Part shown: piece after piece, positions 1-11,069 of the stretch | Layout: each line of letters begins with the position of its first letter | How positions within the stretch are numbered: position 1 is the first letter of the stretch | NCBI RefSeq assembly: GCF_004379255.2 | Contig: NC_056033.1 | Coordinates: 40,326,719-40,390,718, forward strand | DNA from: Salvia splendens | Taxonomy: Eukaryota > Streptophyta > Magnoliopsida > Lamiales > Lamiaceae | DNA: 64,000 nucleotides | Reading direction: 5' to 3' | Made by a program: the position numbers and the translations under genes | The notes under the pieces: model-generated | Told to the model about the DNA's origin: nothing | Seen by the model: only the letters and a program-made list of their open reading frames with translations | The model's database searches: none

Positions 1-490
1 GCTTCGTCATTGAATTATGCGTACTTTGATGATTCTTAAAATAAAGATAAATTATTATTTGACTTATTTACAGCTGGAATAAATTAAATTTGACCAATCA
101 TAATTCAAGAGAACTTAGAGTTACTCCAATTAGCTAGCATCTTGATAATTCACTCTTTAACAATTCAAAATATTTTTGTTACATCTACGATGCACCTCTC
201 ACGTTATTAAAATTTTATTTAATTTTCTACGAATTGATTTATGTTTGAATTTTGAAACAAAGTGTTGATTTATGTTTTAAATACATAAACATAAACATAC
301 TATTGATAGATATTTTGTAAATAATTATGTAATGAATAAGTTATTTAAATTTAAATAACTTAATCTTTTTTAAAAATATTAAAGAAAATTTAAAATATGT
401 ATTTCATTGTTGAATGATTAATTAAAAATATGTATATAATTAAAGAAAATTTAAAATACGTATTATTTTTTGAAAATATTAAAAGAATTA
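1..490. other. AT-rich intergenic DNA
   Basis: Strongly AT-rich with no plausible exon. It has short self-similar phrases (AAAGAAAATTTAAAATA occurs twice near 380-460). Nothing else is supported. Confidence 0.7.
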
Positions 491-667
491 AAAATACGCA
501 TTGGCCCGAATAACCCGGTGGGTTAGCCCGAAACCCGAAGGGTTAGGGTTAGGGTCGAACTTTTATAACCCGAAAAAATCATAACCCGAATAGCCCGTAC
601 CCGAATGGCCCGACAACCCGAACGGGTTGGCCCGAACCCGAACGGGTTGGCCCGATTGACATCCCTA
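491..667. repeat. CCCGAACGGGTTGG-rich repeat, hAT-MITE-like end
   Basis: The segment is built from repeated CCCGAA / CGGGTTGGCCCG words. Read on the minus strand it starts TAGGGATGTCAATCGGG at about 667, a start I associate with non-autonomous hAT-like plant repeats. It cuts off the Harbinger transposase remnant to its right, so it probably inserted into or deleted part of that element. The family assignment is from memory and no target duplication was confirmed. Confidence 0.4.
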
Positions 668-944
668 GTCGTGTGGCTGGGACGGCCAACGGCGTCGAAC
701 CCTTCTTGGAAGAACTCTTCCCGGGCTGCCAATGTATTTGCGATGTGGAGAAATAGCGGTTTCGCACGCGGAAACGGCGATGGAAGTAGGTACCTCCCCA
801 TACCGGGTTATCACATAAGTAATTGCGTACTAACCTTGCGGCGGCTTCCTCCCGGTTACGATGGATGTAAATCCGAGATCGTCTTTGGGGCGGCGCGGCT
901 TCCTCCGCCTCCCTACGTCGACGCATTTGCTCAAATGGATTCAT
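668..944 (-). pseudogene. Harbinger transposase 5' fragment
   Basis: Starts MNPFEQMRRRR with an arginine/glutamate-rich N terminus, followed by a segment matching the transposase at 59.5 kb (VWGGTYFHRRFRVR against RWGPTIFRRRFRMSR). A frameshift lies after FRVR, since the continuation FLHIANTLAAREEFF is in another frame. The reading stops at the repeat junction near 667. It encodes no catalytic residue. Confidence 0.6.
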
Positions 945-1364
945 GAATGGATTAACTTTGGTAGAAGAATAAAATAGATGATTTGAGATGAAAATTGGAG
1001 AGGAAATGGAGATGATTTGAGAAGAATAGATGTATGTTTGTGTGTGTAATGAGGATGAAATAGGAGTATTTATAGAGTAAAAAAATAAAATAAAAAAATT
1101 TAAAAAGGAAAATGACCGTTGAACGGTCATATGACCGTTTTTAATTTTTAATTTTTTTTATTAAATTCGATTTTTTTAAAAACATGATTTATTGTGTCAG
1201 CGTGACGAAGCCCACTCGCGGGCCTTTAGTGGGCGTCACGCATGGCGCTGGAGCGCGCCACGTCGCGCGAGCGCGTGGCGAGACAGCTCGCGCGCCGTCT
1301 CGGAGGGACGAGCGTCTCGAAGGGACGAGATAAGGGACACCCGCGAGACGCGTTGCGGGTGCCC
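668..1364 (-). mobile_element. Harbinger remnant: transposase end with promoter
   Basis: The right end reads GCGGGTGCCC followed by TAA (1365-1367), the expected TWA target of PIF/Harbinger elements. Inside it, on the minus strand, come a GC-rich subterminal block (1190-1364), a TATAAATA box (1067-1074), a leader, and the first ~90 codons of a transposase from ATG at 944. The encoded stretch has the family pattern W-G-x3-F-x-RRFR and then, after a frameshift, FDAVGRPSHT. The left part of the element is missing. This is a broken copy of the family still readable at 59037-60977. Confidence 0.6.
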
Positions 1365-1506
1365 TAACGAGTTTGTTTCGCATCAACTTTGGTCATAAAA
1401 GTACTCCAATACTCGTATTTTGGTATATTTCCATATTTTTAATAAATAATAATGGTGACTCATACATATTCTCTTCGTCTATTTTTGTATAAACTTTAAA
1501 TTATTA

Positions 1507-2701
1507 GAGCATCCGCAATGGTGCGGATGTCCCGCGCGGACACCTGGCGGACATCCACAATAAAAAAAATCACAAATTCACCGAATTAAACAATTTACGG
1601 AAATAGAATTTCGACACGAATACGGACGGAAAAGTGCAATGATAATTTCACTAAATAAAAAAATGAAAAAGTATAGTTTAACAAAAAAAATTTTAAAACA
1701 AATTACATTATAAAATATCACTGTGCGCCCCTCCGCGTCCATATTTCTTCAATTATATCGTTCTGAAGTCGAATATGAGCTTGTTGTTGGCGCATGTCGG
1801 CAAATGCACGGACCTGATCGGCAGCTCCATGGGGTATCCCCGTACGCATATTGGCGATGGCCACGTCGTGGCTTAGACCGACAGCATGAGTATCATCATT
1901 GGCCCAATCAGTCAGTGCTGGACCTTCATATTCGACAATCATGTTGGGCATGATAATACATGCGTACATGACATTAGCGATGCTGTCAATATACCACAGG
2001 AGTGATGGACCCTTCACTGCCGCCCATCGAGCCTGGAGCACACCAAATGATCGGGTTTACCCACCGCATCCTCCCTGAACCTGAAATACTCGTATCGACG
2101 CTCTAAAGTGCTCACGATACGCATAAATAGCGGACGATGCATCCTAAAACGTCACCGGAATAAGTTATCCTCAAACCGTGGCTCCGAAGCGAAGTAGTCC
2201 TCATACAACAGATGGTGTGCAGCGATGTGGCCCCGGGGTACTATAGTTTGACGATGGATGGGGCGAGGTACCACCGGCTGCTGCTACTGCTACAAGGCCG
2301 CTTGTATCATGCGATTTATCTCCCGGGACGTATAGGCCCGCACCTGTTCGTTAATTCGTCAGCGTATGTCATCAGCACCCGCACCACTACCACAACCACA
2401 ACCACTAGCCATTTTGGATATACTGATAGGAACGTAGAGAGAGAGAAACCCGTTAAAACAAGTGGTGCGAATGAAATGAAGTTCAACGAAACGTATCTAT
2501 AGAGTTTTTTTTAAATCGTGACGTCCCCGCGGGACGTCGTCGTGGCTCTCCAATGGCGGACGTCGCCGGAAGGCCGCGGATATGCAGTGTCTGCAGCGGA
2601 CGTCCGCATCCGCGCCTCTCACTTTTAATGGCGGACGTCCCGCGCGGACACCCGACACTCCGGTCGGACGTCCGCCGGGAAATCTGCCATTGCAGATGCT
2701 C
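1507..2701 (-). mobile_element. Internally deleted Harbinger element with TTA target duplication
   Basis: Left end GAGCATCCGCAATGG at 1507 and right end CCATTGCAGATGCTC ending at 2701 are inverted repeats with one mismatch over 15 bp. TTA flanks both sides (1504-1506 and 2702-2704). The roughly 1.2-kb interior carries only the beginning and end of a minus-strand transposase; the middle (seen in the related copy at 9120-11002) is deleted near 2041. The GC-rich subterminal blocks contain repeated GGACGTCCGC-type words. Confidence 0.85.
1718..2412 (-). pseudogene. Harbinger transposase, deleted and broken
   Basis: Minus-strand remnant from ATG at 2412 (MASGCG...) through an N terminus with several stops. 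It then jumps at about 2041 to the C-terminal segment ARWAAVKGPSLLWYIDSIANVMYACII, ending EEIWTRRGAQ. The C-terminal part matches the same region of the copies at 9.6 and 60.5 kb. The DDE core is absent, so it cannot encode an active enzyme. Confidence 0.75.
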
Positions 2702-2704
2702 TTA

Positions 2705-4153
2705 CTATAACTAAGTGCGGATTTTTAAAAGTGTATTACAAATAAAATTAAATTAAAATCAAATTAGAACATTAATAAAATATAAATCTCATTTTTATAT
2801 ATCGGAATCTATAATAATTTAATGGACTAGGTAATCTACTTATCCAAAATAAAAAAGAAAAAATGTAAATGATATCAAACTTGTCTCACAAGGCCATTTT
2901 AGTTTTGAAAAAATGTGCAATTAAGAACTTTCTACAATATTTATTTTTTTCAAATAAAATTGATCAAAACCAGGAATCATTTGTATAATTTACTATATAA
3001 ATTAAAAGATCTCGAAAAAGATAGTATAATATATCCCTTTTATTGAAAGTGGCACAATTTTTCTATCTAAATGTCTAAGTGATAAGTTTCTTAAAAGATA
3101 AACACTATTTTCTTTATATTATAGAGTATATTTTACTTTATTACTCCTGTCTTTTTTATTTAAGGAGTTTAGTAATAATGTAAAAACTTACTTTGAAAAA
3201 AATAGAGTAAATATAGAGGCAAAGGGAATCAATATAGTCATTAGGAACTTCTTAGCAAGTGTATGATTATTGATTATCTTTCCCGCATTTAGAATTCAAA
3301 TCCCTTATTTGGGAATATTTTATTCCTTCGGCAAAGTTCTCTTCTCTATTTTTGTAAAAGGTGTAACATAAATATAAAAAAACGTTCATTTTCCAATTGA
3401 TTACTATAACTCATCAGTAATTAGTTAACACTTAACACTCAATCAATGATTGCGGCGGTGTGGACTTCCACACAACAATTCTTATGATCTTATAAATTAA
3501 AACGAGAAAATATGAATACAATAAATTAAAAATGGGTGAATGTATAGAATATTTAGTCCACCAATATCTTTCTAAATTGAATATATACATAAAAAAGTTA
3601 ATAATGACAATTGTTTCATGTATATAGTAGAGTTTGCCTATCGAAAATGACTATTCTCAATTGATTTTGTATTTGCTTTAAACCCTTCAAGTTGGAAACA
3701 ACTGGATGAAGTACCTACGCTATTAACTGGATGAAGTACCTACGCTATTATATGTCATGTGATTATATTTGTGTGTATGTTTGTTCTACTGTTGTGTATA
3801 ATATCTAAAATAATGGCATGCTCTATTGCTATCGCAGTGATCATTATTTGAATTGTATTTGTGCTACTTAAGTTGTTTATAAAGGTGATCAATTAAAGCT
3901 CTACACCACTACATATACTGTGTGTAGTGTAGTATTGACAACTGTTTTTTGGGCTATAATCGTGAATTAAATTTTTATATATATATAATAATTGTGTATT
4001 ATTATCACATTAAGTGTAGACGAGCCAAATTGAAATAAAATTTGTGACAAGTCAATTTATAAACTGTTACGCCGAACTCGATGAATAGTCCTGAATATCA
4101 AGACTAATAATCGAGGCCATCACTAATTTTTTTGTCCACATCCATTAAAAAAA
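2705..4153. other. AT-rich intergenic DNA
   Basis: No coding region supported. The only local structure noted is a perfect tandem duplication at 3701-3750, listed separately. Confidence 0.6.
3701..3750. repeat. 25-bp perfect tandem duplication
   Basis: ACTGGATGAAGTACCTACGC plus TATTA occurs twice head to tail (3701-3725 and 3726-3750) without a mismatch, so it is a recent local duplication in otherwise unique AT-rich DNA. Confidence 0.95.
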
Positions 4154-4792
4154 GATTCCAGAGCAATAGTGGACATTTTTTAAGCCACATTTCACTTTAT
4201 TTAATTTTTTTGTATTTTAATTCAATTGTAAATAAAATTATCGGACTATAAATAATTAGAAAATGAGATAATAATAGAATTAAAAAAAAAGTATTGGGAC
4301 CAAATATTCGTTGTATTATAAATACTGGAAAATTATACAACGAACATTTAAAAAAAAACAAATAAAAACACCGGCTATGTGTGCTTCCGCCCCGAAAACA
4401 CCGGCACCCAACTGCTCCCTGATCTTCTGCACTGGTGCATTTTTAGAGATAGAAAAAATTAGAGAGTGAAAAGTGGATAGAGAGTGAAATGGGTGTGAAG
4501 ATGTGTGTGGAGTGAAAATGAAGATGAGAGGGGTATTTATAATAAAAATTATTAAAATTTTAAAATTAATAAAAAAAATGCTATAGGCGCGCCGGCGGGC
4601 CGTGTGCAATAATCAGCTGTGCTGACCCCCGCAGCTACCCCACCATCGCCTGTGTCCCCGCCGAGTAGTCGGCGAAGGAGCTTCCGCCCCCTCCCATTTG
4701 TTCCCACCGCGGCGCCCGTGTCCTCCACTATGGGTTGCCGCGGCTTAGCCAACTCCGGGGCGGCCGGCGCGCCGCCCCTATTGTGGATACCC
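4154..4792 (-). mobile_element. Harbinger-type MITE keeping transposase promoter and leader
   Basis: The right end reads CCCCTATTGTGGATACCC (to 4792) followed by TTA. The left end is less certain; AGATTCCAGAGCAATAGTGG near 4154 is a plausible diverged partner. Inside, on the minus strand, are a GC-rich subterminal block (4580-4792), a TATAAATA box (4534-4541) and a leader whose accidental translation (STFHSLIFSISKNAP) resembles the leaders of other Harbinger copies here. No transposase domain remains. Confidence 0.45.
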
Positions 4793-4795
4793 TTA

Positions 4796-6788
4796 TACCG
4801 AAAATGAATAGACGGGCAAAACGAAGTCATTGAATTAGAATCCAAGTGTAGTTGTACTTATAGTTGTAGCAATGAATAAGAGAATAATTTTGGAAGACAT
4901 AATTTAAAAAGAAAAAGACAGACATATCATATGTAAGGTAGCAATAAATAATGGGGTTGCCCAATACAAATATGTAACGTACACAAGATTTATTAATTGT
5001 TTCTGGCGAATGGGAGAGAGGCATCGTTTGATAAGTTGCTATCTTTCTCACTCTATTTGGAGAGAGGAGATTAGAGACAGATAAAAGGACTACTGATTTC
5101 TGTTTCAGGCTGATAAAAGAGAAGTGAATGATGCGTTGGAATGACAGGTGGTTTCATTTTCCCACTCAGTATTTCCACTCTCATATTTTAATGTTTTTAC
5201 TCTAAATCTAAATGTACCTTTTTTCTCTGTGTATTTCTTGGGTTTACCGTTTTATTACACTAACGTACAATTTTAAATTTACCACACCTAATTCATGTCC
5301 ACAAGTTGGATTCAATCTCGCATAGAATAGATATAAGAGAAATGTCACCGTTCTTAACACTGTTAATTCCTGATAATATCCACAATTAATTTGTTTGATT
5401 CTAATACTTTAAATATGATTATAAACAGAATTAATTTTTAAATTGTTATCATATCCACTGTTAATTCGAGACCGAGGGAGTTTATTTACTAAGGGCTCGT
5501 TTTATAGCATGGATTGGATATAACATGATAGATAATTTGGGATAAAATTTTCGGGCCAAAAGCAGGATAGTGTATGGATAAGGATTTTATTATGTTGTTT
5601 TGTAGATTGGATTATTTTTAAGGTTAAGGTATGTACAAGATGTACAATGACAAAGTTGCCCTTACTATAAATATTTTTATTTAGAAAAGAATTAAAAAAA
5701 GTGTAACCCAAAATTCATCGAAGATCGTCCCTGCAATTCATCTTTGATTCTATTTTCCAACCCAAACTTCATCAAGGATCGTATATTCTCAGAAATCAAC
5801 AAAATTCACCAAAAAAACCCATAAAAATTACTAAGAACCAATGAATAAGCATAGAACTTAGATAAATTAAGTCATAAAAAATTTACATAGAAGTCAAATA
5901 TAACAAGCAACATTGAAATATCGATGCAAATATAGATATAATTTTTTTAGCAAGAATTAGATAAGGGCGCATTGCCGACTCTCGAAGATGGTATGGCACA
6001 AAGGTTGCAGATTACGTTGGGGAGCCTCGCATAGAGAAGAAAATTGAGGGGAGTAAGGAGGCTGGAATCTCCTTTGGAAATTCATCACAGCCGGATTTTG
6101 CAAATTTGCTGGTCACCGCCGCTACTATCGCCTGGTAGCGAACGACGATGCCCATAGCAGCTAGACAACCATTTCAGTGACCAATTTGAGAATTAAACCC
6201 AGAAAATTGACTCACAAACTCAGGAACGAACCCAAGAAATTTTAAGAGCAACAGTCACCACCACTACAACCTGGTCACAAACGACGGCGGATGAGGCATG
6301 AACGACGGCGGCTGATTCGCGGGGATCTACAACTTGGTGGTCGAGGCCCATCGCCGCCCCACTACCGTCGGTGGCCATGGCACGGACGAAGGCGAGGGAG
6401 ATATGAAGAAGAGAGGGTTGCTCGAGATCAAGAGTAAATAGAGATATTCAGCGCAGACGTAGCAGGCTATGACAGAGACCTTATTGGGAGAGAAAGGAGG
6501 TAAGAGAAAGGGGTAGGAGGGGAAACCTGCTGAAACAGTGCATAAACCCACAAATTTTTTGGGATTAATTAACTAAGTCCAATAGTGAAAAATAGCACTA
6601 TTCACGCCGGCCTGGCGGGACGCCGCCTTTTTTTCGGGCCTTGGGTTGCATTTATCCAAGCTACAAAACAGAGGATTAACCCAGATAATAAACCTTTTCC
6701 ATGAAAATCCGGTCTATAAAACGGACCCAGATCCGGATGTGGGCCCGGATCCACTTTTATTAATTTTTTACTCCTTGCTCTTCCCCAA
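4796..6788. other. Intergenic DNA with MITE-like remnants
   Basis: No gene supported. A GGGCTCGTTTTATAGCATGG start at about 5492 resembles the ends of hAT/Harbinger MITEs that favour GGGCTCGTTTGG, but no matching right end was found. 5940-6560 is a moderately GC-rich stretch with stops in all frames. 6595-6790 holds a GC-rich segment of unknown origin. Confidence 0.45.
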
Positions 6789-7347
6789 GAGCACAACACC
6801 CACATCCATGCTCTTCCGCAATGACATGCTCAAGGGTCCCACCATTCTATTATTCAATTTAAATAAAAACATTTCCACAATATTAAAATGCATTAAAAAT
6901 ACCCGGAATACTATTACAAATTATAAAAAAAATAAAAAATTTCATAATTAAAGTCTTAAAAATTAAAAAGTACATAATTAAATTTATAAATTTAAAAAAA
7001 CCCACTACTTGTGGCCGAATTTCGCCCAAATGGATGATGAATGTGTGTATTTATAGACGATTTTGGGATTAAATTTTTTTAAAAAAATTTCAAAAAAAAC
7101 GTTCATTAAACGGCTATATTTTTGGGAATCCGAAAATATATATATATTTAAAATTTTGGTATTATTTTCAATTAAAAAAATGCCAACGGCCAATAGAAAC
7201 GCGCCACGTCGCCCTGCTCAGTGGCACGGACGTGCTCTATGTATCGAGCAGAGCCGTGCCGTTGGCAAGAGCACAGCAACGGACAGGGGAGTGCCGTGCC
7301 AGCGGCACGGACGCCGTCCTCCGCAGCGAGCACAGCTGAAGATGCTC
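6789..7347 (-). mobile_element. Harbinger-type MITE with minus-strand TATA box
   Basis: Right end AGCTGAAGATGCTC (to 7347) is followed by TAA. The left end GAGCACAACACCCACATCC at 6789 has an imperfect target (CAA). A minus-strand TATAAATA box at 7048-7055 sits in the position seen in the transposase promoters of the other copies, and a GC-rich subterminal block occupies 7190-7340. There is no transposase coding sequence. Confidence 0.5.
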
Positions 7348-7350
7348 TAA

Positions 7351-9116
7351 TGATATCCACCATTCATTCAAAAGTCAATTTAAGTACTACCCCCTCCGTT
7401 CCGGTGAAGATATTCAAATTCTTAAGTGGAATGGAATTTTAGGAGGAGTTGTTAGTCGTAAATGGAATAAGTAAAGAGAAAAATATAATTGAATATTTTA
7501 ATGAGAAGAGAGGTAAGAAATATTTATTTTCAAATATAAAAGGTGGACATTTTGAGTGAGACAAATTAAAAAGAAATGTGAATAACTTAGAATTCAAGAA
7601 TATTATATGTTCCCCATTATTTATATTTAGCGTATATAATCCAGGTGTCATTCGTATTTGTGGTGGAACCGAGTCAATTAATGACAAAGAAGTAAAGATA
7701 ATGTCTCATTATCATGCCAAGATTAAAAGGCAACTGTAGTATTACAATTAATTACAATAATCAATTTGTAATCATTGTTGTCAACCGCCTTATACCCTAA
7801 TACGCATAACGTGTACATATATACTCATATTACAATTTGACCTGATCATTGATTCATTGATGCAATTGTAATAGAAATACAAAAACATCCGAATATTTAA
7901 ATAATATCGTTTTGAACATTACTAAGGTTTTCAAGATAAAATAATACAAAAATATAATTTAGGATTGAGTTGTGAGATTATTTTAGTTATAGGGGATTAG
8001 CTATGACTAATTATCTTTATGATTATCCATCTAGGATTGAGATGTGAGATTGAATCTCATAAACCAAACACACTATAAATTTAATCCCGGATAGAATCTG
8101 CAAACCAAACACCAATATAATTTTATATAGATGAGATAATTACAAAAAAAAAAAAACTAATTGAAGAAAATTAGTAATTTAAATTAAAATTATTTCTTAT
8201 AAATATACATTCCTTACAGCATGGAGTAAATTGTTTGGTGATCGAGCACTGCAATTGGGATTTTCAGATCTTAATTAAATACAATAAAAAATCGATTTAA
8301 CCGTGAAATCAATTATTTCTTAGCATTTTGAAAAGTAAAAAGAATTCAATAGTTGGCCATCAGAAATGCAGAAGATATGCTACGATTTTCCGGCAACATT
8401 CAGCTTTGTCTGCACAAGTTCCACAAACTTCAGTACTCTTGCTTCAAGCAATCATCCATTTATTTGTAATACAAAAAATTATTCAGTAAAATAAAAATAT
8501 AGAAGTAGTAGAACAAGTTAAGAACAAAAACATTAAAAAAAATCAAAACAAAAGATTTAAAAGCACTAGATAAAAAATCAACGGATTAAGAGAAGCCCAC
8601 TTTTATTCTAACTACTATTCCACATGTATTTATTTATTTTTGGAAACATATAAAGGCAGGAACGATTTCCACGCACAGAAACAGAACTAATGCATGTATA
8701 TATGCAAGTCAAAAAAGTTGTAGCAATATTTTGGCTGTTTATTAATTGCTTGTCCTATATTCAAAAGATCACCATATCATTCCCAATAGTGGTTAACATT
8801 AGGCATGACCCATTTCACTTTTACATTGCATATTTGAGTGCCCATATAATTTCAAGAAAATCTCAACTCATAATTTTTCAATCAAAAGTTCAGAAAATAT
8901 TACTCATATCCCCTATCTTATTAAAACAAAATATTGAGGCATTATTAAAATAAAATATGAGGATATGTTGGAACAAGGACTTTGCAGGTGGTGGTGGGTC
9001 AGATAGAAAATCTGGGGAAATTCTGTTGTGTGATTCTGATGTGATGCGAGGCAGTGTCCCACTTTTCCAGCGTGTGGTACAAGATTCTAAAGTCGCAATC
9101 ACACCCATCACTCCCT
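7351..9116. other. AT-rich intergenic DNA with foldback fragments
   Basis: No gene supported. TACCCCCTCCGTTCC at 7388 looks like one end of a Stowaway-type MITE without a clear partner. 7960-8110 contains repeated GATTGAGATGTGAGATT words and ends CCAAACAC, a MITE-like composition. 8957-9116 is a short GC-richer stretch with an open frame but no recognised similarity. Confidence 0.5.
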
Positions 9117-9119
9117 TTA

Positions 9120-11002
9120 TAGCATCCAAAGTGGGACGGATGTCCCGACGGACTTTCCAAAAGCACCTCCTGCAAAGTTATAAGGACCCTCCACTGCAAT
9201 GCCACGCAATAAGAACATCCCACTGCACAATAACGGACATTCACAATAATAAAAATTCACAAATTCACCAAATTAAATAATTTACGGAATTAAAATTTCG
9301 ACACGAATACGGACGGAGAAAGTGCAATGATAATTTCATTAAATAAAAAAAAATAAAAAAGTACATTTCAACACACAAAAAATACTAAACAAATTACATT
9401 GTAAATATCAACGACGACTCCTCCACGTCCATAGCTCTTCAATTATATCGTTCTAGAGTCAAATATGGGCTTGTCGTTGGCGCATGTCGGCAAATGCACG
9501 GACGATCGACCTTTTCATGGGGTATCCCCATATACATTGGCGGTGGCCACGCCGTGGCTTGGACCGGCAGCATCAACACCATCATTGGCTCAATCAGTCA
9601 GTGTTGGACCTTCATCTTCGACAATCACGTTGTGCATGATAATACATGCGTACATGAAATCAACGATGCTGCCAATATACCACGACCCTGATGGACACTT
9701 CACTGCCGCCCATCGAACCTGGAGCGCACCAAATGCCCGCTCCACATCCTTGCGCGCTGCCTCCTGAGGACCCGCAAAATAGATCTTCTTTTCGTCTGTT
9801 GCGCATCTGATCGTCTTCACAAAGACGGGCCACATAAGATATATCTCATCCGCAAAATAATAGCTCATATTTTGCTGGTTGCCGTTGGCGACGAAACTGA
9901 CGGCCGGATCAACGCTCATGCACTGCTCGTTGAGAAGGGGCGACGACTGGAGGACGTTAATGTCATTGTTCGACCCGGCTACTCCAAAATACGCATGTCA
10001 AATCCACAGCCGGTAGTTAGCTACCGCTTCAAGGATCATCGTGAGATTCTTGCCCATGAAACCGGTAGTGTACACCCCTTTCCAGGCGGCGGGGAAGTTT
10101 TTCCATTCCTAATGCATACAATCTATGCTGTCCAACATTCCCGGAAACCGTGCTGACTCCCGTGCATATCCATCAGAGCCTGTCAATCTTCGGGGGTAGG
10201 CTTCCGAAGATACCTATCTCCGAATATCTCCCTAACGCCCTCACAAAAATACTGCAGACATTTGCGGCCAGTCGTCTCGCCGATGTAGAGGTACTCATCG
10301 AACATGTCGGCCGCACCTCCGTATGCCAGCTGCCTGATTGCGGCAGTGCACTTCTGTATGGGCGTGTGGCCGGGTTTACCAACCGCATCCTCCCTCATCC
10401 TGAAATACTCGTATCGACGCTCTAAAGCGCCCACGATAAGCAGAAATAGCGGACGATGCATCCTAAAATGTCGCCGGAACATGTTCTCCCCAAACCACGG
10501 CTCCGGAGCGAAGTAGTCCTCATACAATCGACGGTGTACAGCGATGTGGTCCCGAGGTACTATAGCTCGACGATGGATGGGTCGAGGTACCGCCGGCTCT
10601 GCTGCTGCTGCAAGGCCGCTTGTATCAAGCGATTTATCTCCCTGGGCGTAACGGCTCGCAACTCTTCTTTAATTCGCCTGCGTACGTCATCAGCACCTGC
10701 ACCACTACCACTAGCCATTTTGGATATGCTAAAGGAAACGTAGAGAGAGAGAAAGAGAGAGAAACTCATTAAAACAAGTGGTGCGAATGAAATGAAGTTC
10801 AACAAGCCGTATATACAGAGTTTTTTTTTAAATTTAAAAATCGGGACGTCCGTCGGGAACCCGCAATGGCGGACGTCGCGACAGACGTCCCGACGGACGT
10901 CATCGGAAATCCGCTGAACTCCGGTGTCGGCAAGCGACGTCTGCGTCCGCCGGTCGCTCGCCTAATAGCGGACGTCCGGGACGCCTGCCGCTGCGGATGC
11001 TC
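9120..11002 (-). mobile_element. Harbinger element, near full length, with decayed transposase
   Basis: Right end GCTGCGGATGCTC (to 11002) followed by TTA, and left end TAGCATCCAAAGTGGG at 9120 preceded by TTA (9117-9119). The left repeat is diverged, but the following GGATGTCCC / GGAC words match the left end of 1507-2701. The 1.88-kb interior holds a frameshifted minus-strand transposase from N to C terminus. It lies immediately beyond the 3' side of the unidentified gene fragment at 11.0-19.6 kb. Confidence 0.75.
9400..10718 (-). pseudogene. Harbinger DDE transposase pseudogene
   Basis: Begins with ATG at 10718 (MASGSGAGADD...RRRIKEELRAVTPREI). A second frame carries the helix-turn-helix-like region (FRRHFRMHRPLFLLIV ... 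TPIQKCTAAIRQLAYGG) and the C-terminal catalytic part (NMSYYFADEIYLMWPVFVK ... KDVERAFGALQVRWAAVK, which includes the third acidic residue, Glu). At least two frame changes (about 10.55 kb and 10.18 kb) separate these blocks. It is a member of the DDE_Tnp_4 Harbinger family and is not expected to make protein. Confidence 0.8.
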
Positions 11003-11069
11003 TTAAAGGCTTTAACCCATCACCCCTTTCCCCCACCTTTTTTCTCACTTATTTTCTTGTTGTTGTTAC

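Noticed and set aside
535..560. GGGTTAGGGTTAGGGT resembles telomeric repeat
   Set aside because: The plant telomere unit is TTTAGGG; this short run belongs to a CCCGAACGGGTT-type interspersed repeat and is not a telomere or interstitial array.
1189..1398. Overlapping open frames in GC-rich DNA
   Set aside because: Same reason: subterminal block of a Harbinger remnant with palindromic words.
4552..4845. Open frames on both strands in a GC-rich block
   Set aside because: This is the subterminal GC-rich part of a Harbinger MITE; composition alone keeps the frames open.
5492..5720. GGGCTCGTTTTATAG start of a possible hAT-type MITE
   Set aside because: No matching inverted end or target duplication could be found; left as a remark in the intergenic entry.
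8957..9280. 107-codon plus-strand frame
   Set aside because: It crosses the left end of the Harbinger element and has no recognisable similarity or splice context.
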